A DNA stretch of 64,000 nucleotides from Nocardia camponoti (GTDB lineage Bacteria > Actinomycetota > Actinomycetes > Mycobacteriales > Mycobacteriaceae), in the NCBI RefSeq assembly GCF_014646135.1, contig NZ_BMMW01000001.1, positions 1,009,570 to 1,073,569 of the forward strand, written 5' to 3'. Numbering within the stretch: the stretch's first letter is position 1; the number at the start of each line of letters is the position of its first letter. Below the pieces are notes generated by a model. It did no database searches. It worked only from the letters and a program-made list of their open reading frames with translations, and was not told the origin of the DNA. This document shows, piece by piece, positions 62,830 through 64,000 of the stretch. A program made the position numbers and the translations under genes.

Positions 62830-63398
62830 CTACCGTCAACGTGCAGGGCTGGGGAATTGTCGAAGTCGGCACCGACATCGACGCCGACTTTCTCGTCAAC
62901 GAGTGCCGACGGACCTCGATCCCGGCGTTGTCGGATTGCCAGCCAAACGCTTTTCGCATGAGTATCGAGGTGCAACAGCGTTGGGGCGGGATCGCACCTC
63001 GCGCCCTACTCGGCTGCGAATTCATTCCTAGCAAGGGCACGTCGACGGAGCTCGAAGTTGGTGTCTCATCGTTCGGAATGCTCGACGCTGGCGGTGAACG
63101 GACCTGTCCGAGTCGCCTCTGGAAATTCCCCTTCACTGCGGGCCTGCCGACTGATCTCGCTGAAGCAGTCATGAGCGGCCTCACGCGCACGCTCGCCATC
63201 CGGTTGCGCCCAGGAACACTGCGCATCGATCGCGCCGGTTTCGACGTGGTGAATTCTGCAGACCCCGTCTTTGCATCGGCGGCTTCGCTACTTATCGTTG
63301 CCGTCGCCGCCCAAGCAAATGGCACGAATCCTGTTGCGGCAGTGCGCATGACAATGGAAACGTGGCGCCGAGAGAAGGAGGATCCCCAGCGATCCTAA
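62826..63398 (+). CDS. Probable immunity protein to the orphan cassette
   Basis: A 190-residue soluble protein starting at GTG 62826, overlapping the previous stop (GTGA). Position after an orphan toxin tip suggests immunity. I recognise no family; the sequence (VQGWGIVEVGTDIDADFLVN, GCEFIPSKGTSTELEVGVSS) has no obvious catalytic motif. A longer in-frame extension lies inside the preceding gene. Confidence 0.6.
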   Translation: MTTVNVQGWGIVEVGTDIDADFLVNECRRTSIPALSDCQPNAFRMSIEVQQRWGGIAPRALLGCEFIPSKGTSTELEVGVSSFGMLDAGGERTCPSRLWKFPFTAGLPTDLAEAVMSGLTRTLAIRLRPGTLRIDRAGFDVVNSADPVFASAASLLIVAVAAQANGTNPVAAVRMTMETWRREKEDPQRS

Positions 63399-63433
63399 AA
63401 CCAGTGGTCCTGAAGGGGCCGCAGGCTCGGACG

Positions 63434-63450
63434 AACGGTCTGTGACCGTT
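63434..63450 (+). terminator. Hairpin after the toxin locus
   Basis: AACGGTC and GACCGTT pair perfectly over seven bases with a TGT loop, followed by TTGATCAA. It is 36 bases beyond the last immunity stop (63398) and could end the plus-strand toxin operon, but the T-run is short. Confidence 0.4.
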
Positions 63451-63663
63451 TTGATCAAACCGGCCGCAGACGTTCCAGGGCTGGGCGCACCAGGATCCAA
63501 TTAGCTGCGGCTCGGACCAACGGCGAATAGTCGCAGACCACGTCGGATCTTCTCTACCTGTGCGCCGACTCCGCTGCGCAGTTCGTTATCACAGCTCGCA
63601 TCTTGCAATGTTTCACCGAAATACGTTCTTACAGAACTTCTTTCAACGCAGTACGATTGCGCG

Positions 63664-64000
63664 GTGAGTTTGCAGCAACACCCCGGCAGCCCGGTCCCGA
63701 ACCAGCCTTTCACGCCAAACGGAAATCACCCGGTGCAAGGAAATACACCTCCACATCAGCAGCAGCCTGCGGCGTCGCAACCACGTCGCTTCAGCGAGCA
63801 TGGTCCTGCGTGGATCACTGCTATCGCGGCAGTCGTTGCATCCGTGGCTGCGCTGTCGGGAGGCGTCGTCGGACGTGCGACTGCGCCCTCGGCAAGTGTT
63901 TCTTCAACCGAAACGCGCACTGTCACGGTCGTTGCTAGTCCGTCCGTAACAGCGACACCGTCGCGTCAACCTGGTTCGTCGTCGCCGTCGGTGTCCGCCC
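63664..64000 (+). CDS. Membrane protein with Gln/Pro-rich N-terminus (runs off right edge)
   Basis: From GTG 63664 the frame is open to the window end, 112 codons. A disordered Gln/Pro/Asn-rich leader (VSLQQHPGSPVPNQPFTPNG) precedes one transmembrane helix (about residues 52-75, WITAIAAVVASVAALSGGVV) and then a Ser/Thr/Pro-rich external stretch. TACGAT at 63652-63657 lies six bases before the start, so the transcript may have no leader. The function lies beyond the window. Confidence 0.6.
   Translation, partial: MSLQQHPGSPVPNQPFTPNGNHPVQGNTPPHQQQPAASQPRRFSEHGPAWITAIAAVVASVAALSGGVVGRATAPSASVSSTETRTVTVVASPSVTATPSRQPGSSSPSVSA

Noticed and set aside
1..64000. CRISPR arrays, tRNA or rRNA genes, transposases
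   Set aside because: I looked for regularly spaced repeats, cloverleaf-like segments with CCA ends and DDE/HUH motifs and saw none; short tRNAs could be missed by eye.

Overview
The window is high-GC DNA, tightly packed and mostly on the minus strand, with many ATGA/GTGA stop-start overlaps. The gene set points to a mycolic-acid actinobacterium (Mycobacteriales, for example a Nocardia, Gordonia or Tsukamurella relative). The order thrS, HIT hydrolase, pgsA, patA, pimA, membrane NUDIX, pdxS, tesB, pdxT, yebC, ruvC, ruvA, ruvB, yajC, secD, secF, lipoprotein, apt, relA is the order I recall from Mycobacterium tuberculosis. Cutinase and MTB12-like secreted proteins fit the same group. I name no species.

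Region 1 (1-6948) is a minus-strand operon of a type IV secretion/conjugation-like membrane complex: SCO6880-like protein, TrbL-like channel, two related accessory proteins, two tiny membrane proteins, a DUF6668-like protein, a MinD-like ATPase and a membrane protein. A secreted cutinase (7004-8629) separates it from relA. Region 2 (11328-15214) is a three-gene operon, VWA protein, PurA paralogue and NrtR-like NUDIX regulator, driven by a promoter with an overlapping palindrome and no leader. It looks like a self-regulated nucleotide-linked system. Region 3 (15257-26655) holds an ABC-F protein and then the conserved block apt, lipoprotein, secF, secD, yajC, a four-repeat DivIVA protein, GtrA, ruvB, ruvA, ruvC and a MazG-like protein.

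Region 4 (26834-40060) is an island of about 13 kb. It is bounded by a 30-bp direct repeat (29 of 30 identical) that is the 3' end of yebC, next to two similar terminators. It carries two SsuABC-type importers, two cytosine-deaminase-like amidohydrolases, a TauE-like permease, an amidase and an acetamidase/formamidase. These sit under two GntR-superfamily regulators, whose likely operators I can see (four GTATAC palindromes and two TGGTC/GACCA palindromes). The most economical reading is uptake and hydrolysis of N-heterocycles or amides for nitrogen; the substrate is unknown.

Region 5 (40016-54158) returns to core genes: yebC, pdxT, tesB, pdxS (PLP synthesis), pimA, patA and pgsA (phosphatidylinositol mannosides) and thrS. 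It is interrupted by a Fic toxin with an antitoxin that fuses a Phd/YefM domain to a VbhA-type inhibitory helix. Region 6 (54261-63398, plus strand) is a polymorphic-toxin locus: YbaB-like protein, WXG100 protein and a 1854-codon toxin reading frame with papain-like and nuclease modules. One likely immunity gene lies entirely inside the toxin frame in another phase. Further immunity-like and orphan-toxin genes follow. A membrane-protein gene runs off the right edge. No gene-free stretch exceeds about 265 bases, and I saw no tRNA, rRNA, CRISPR array or transposase.
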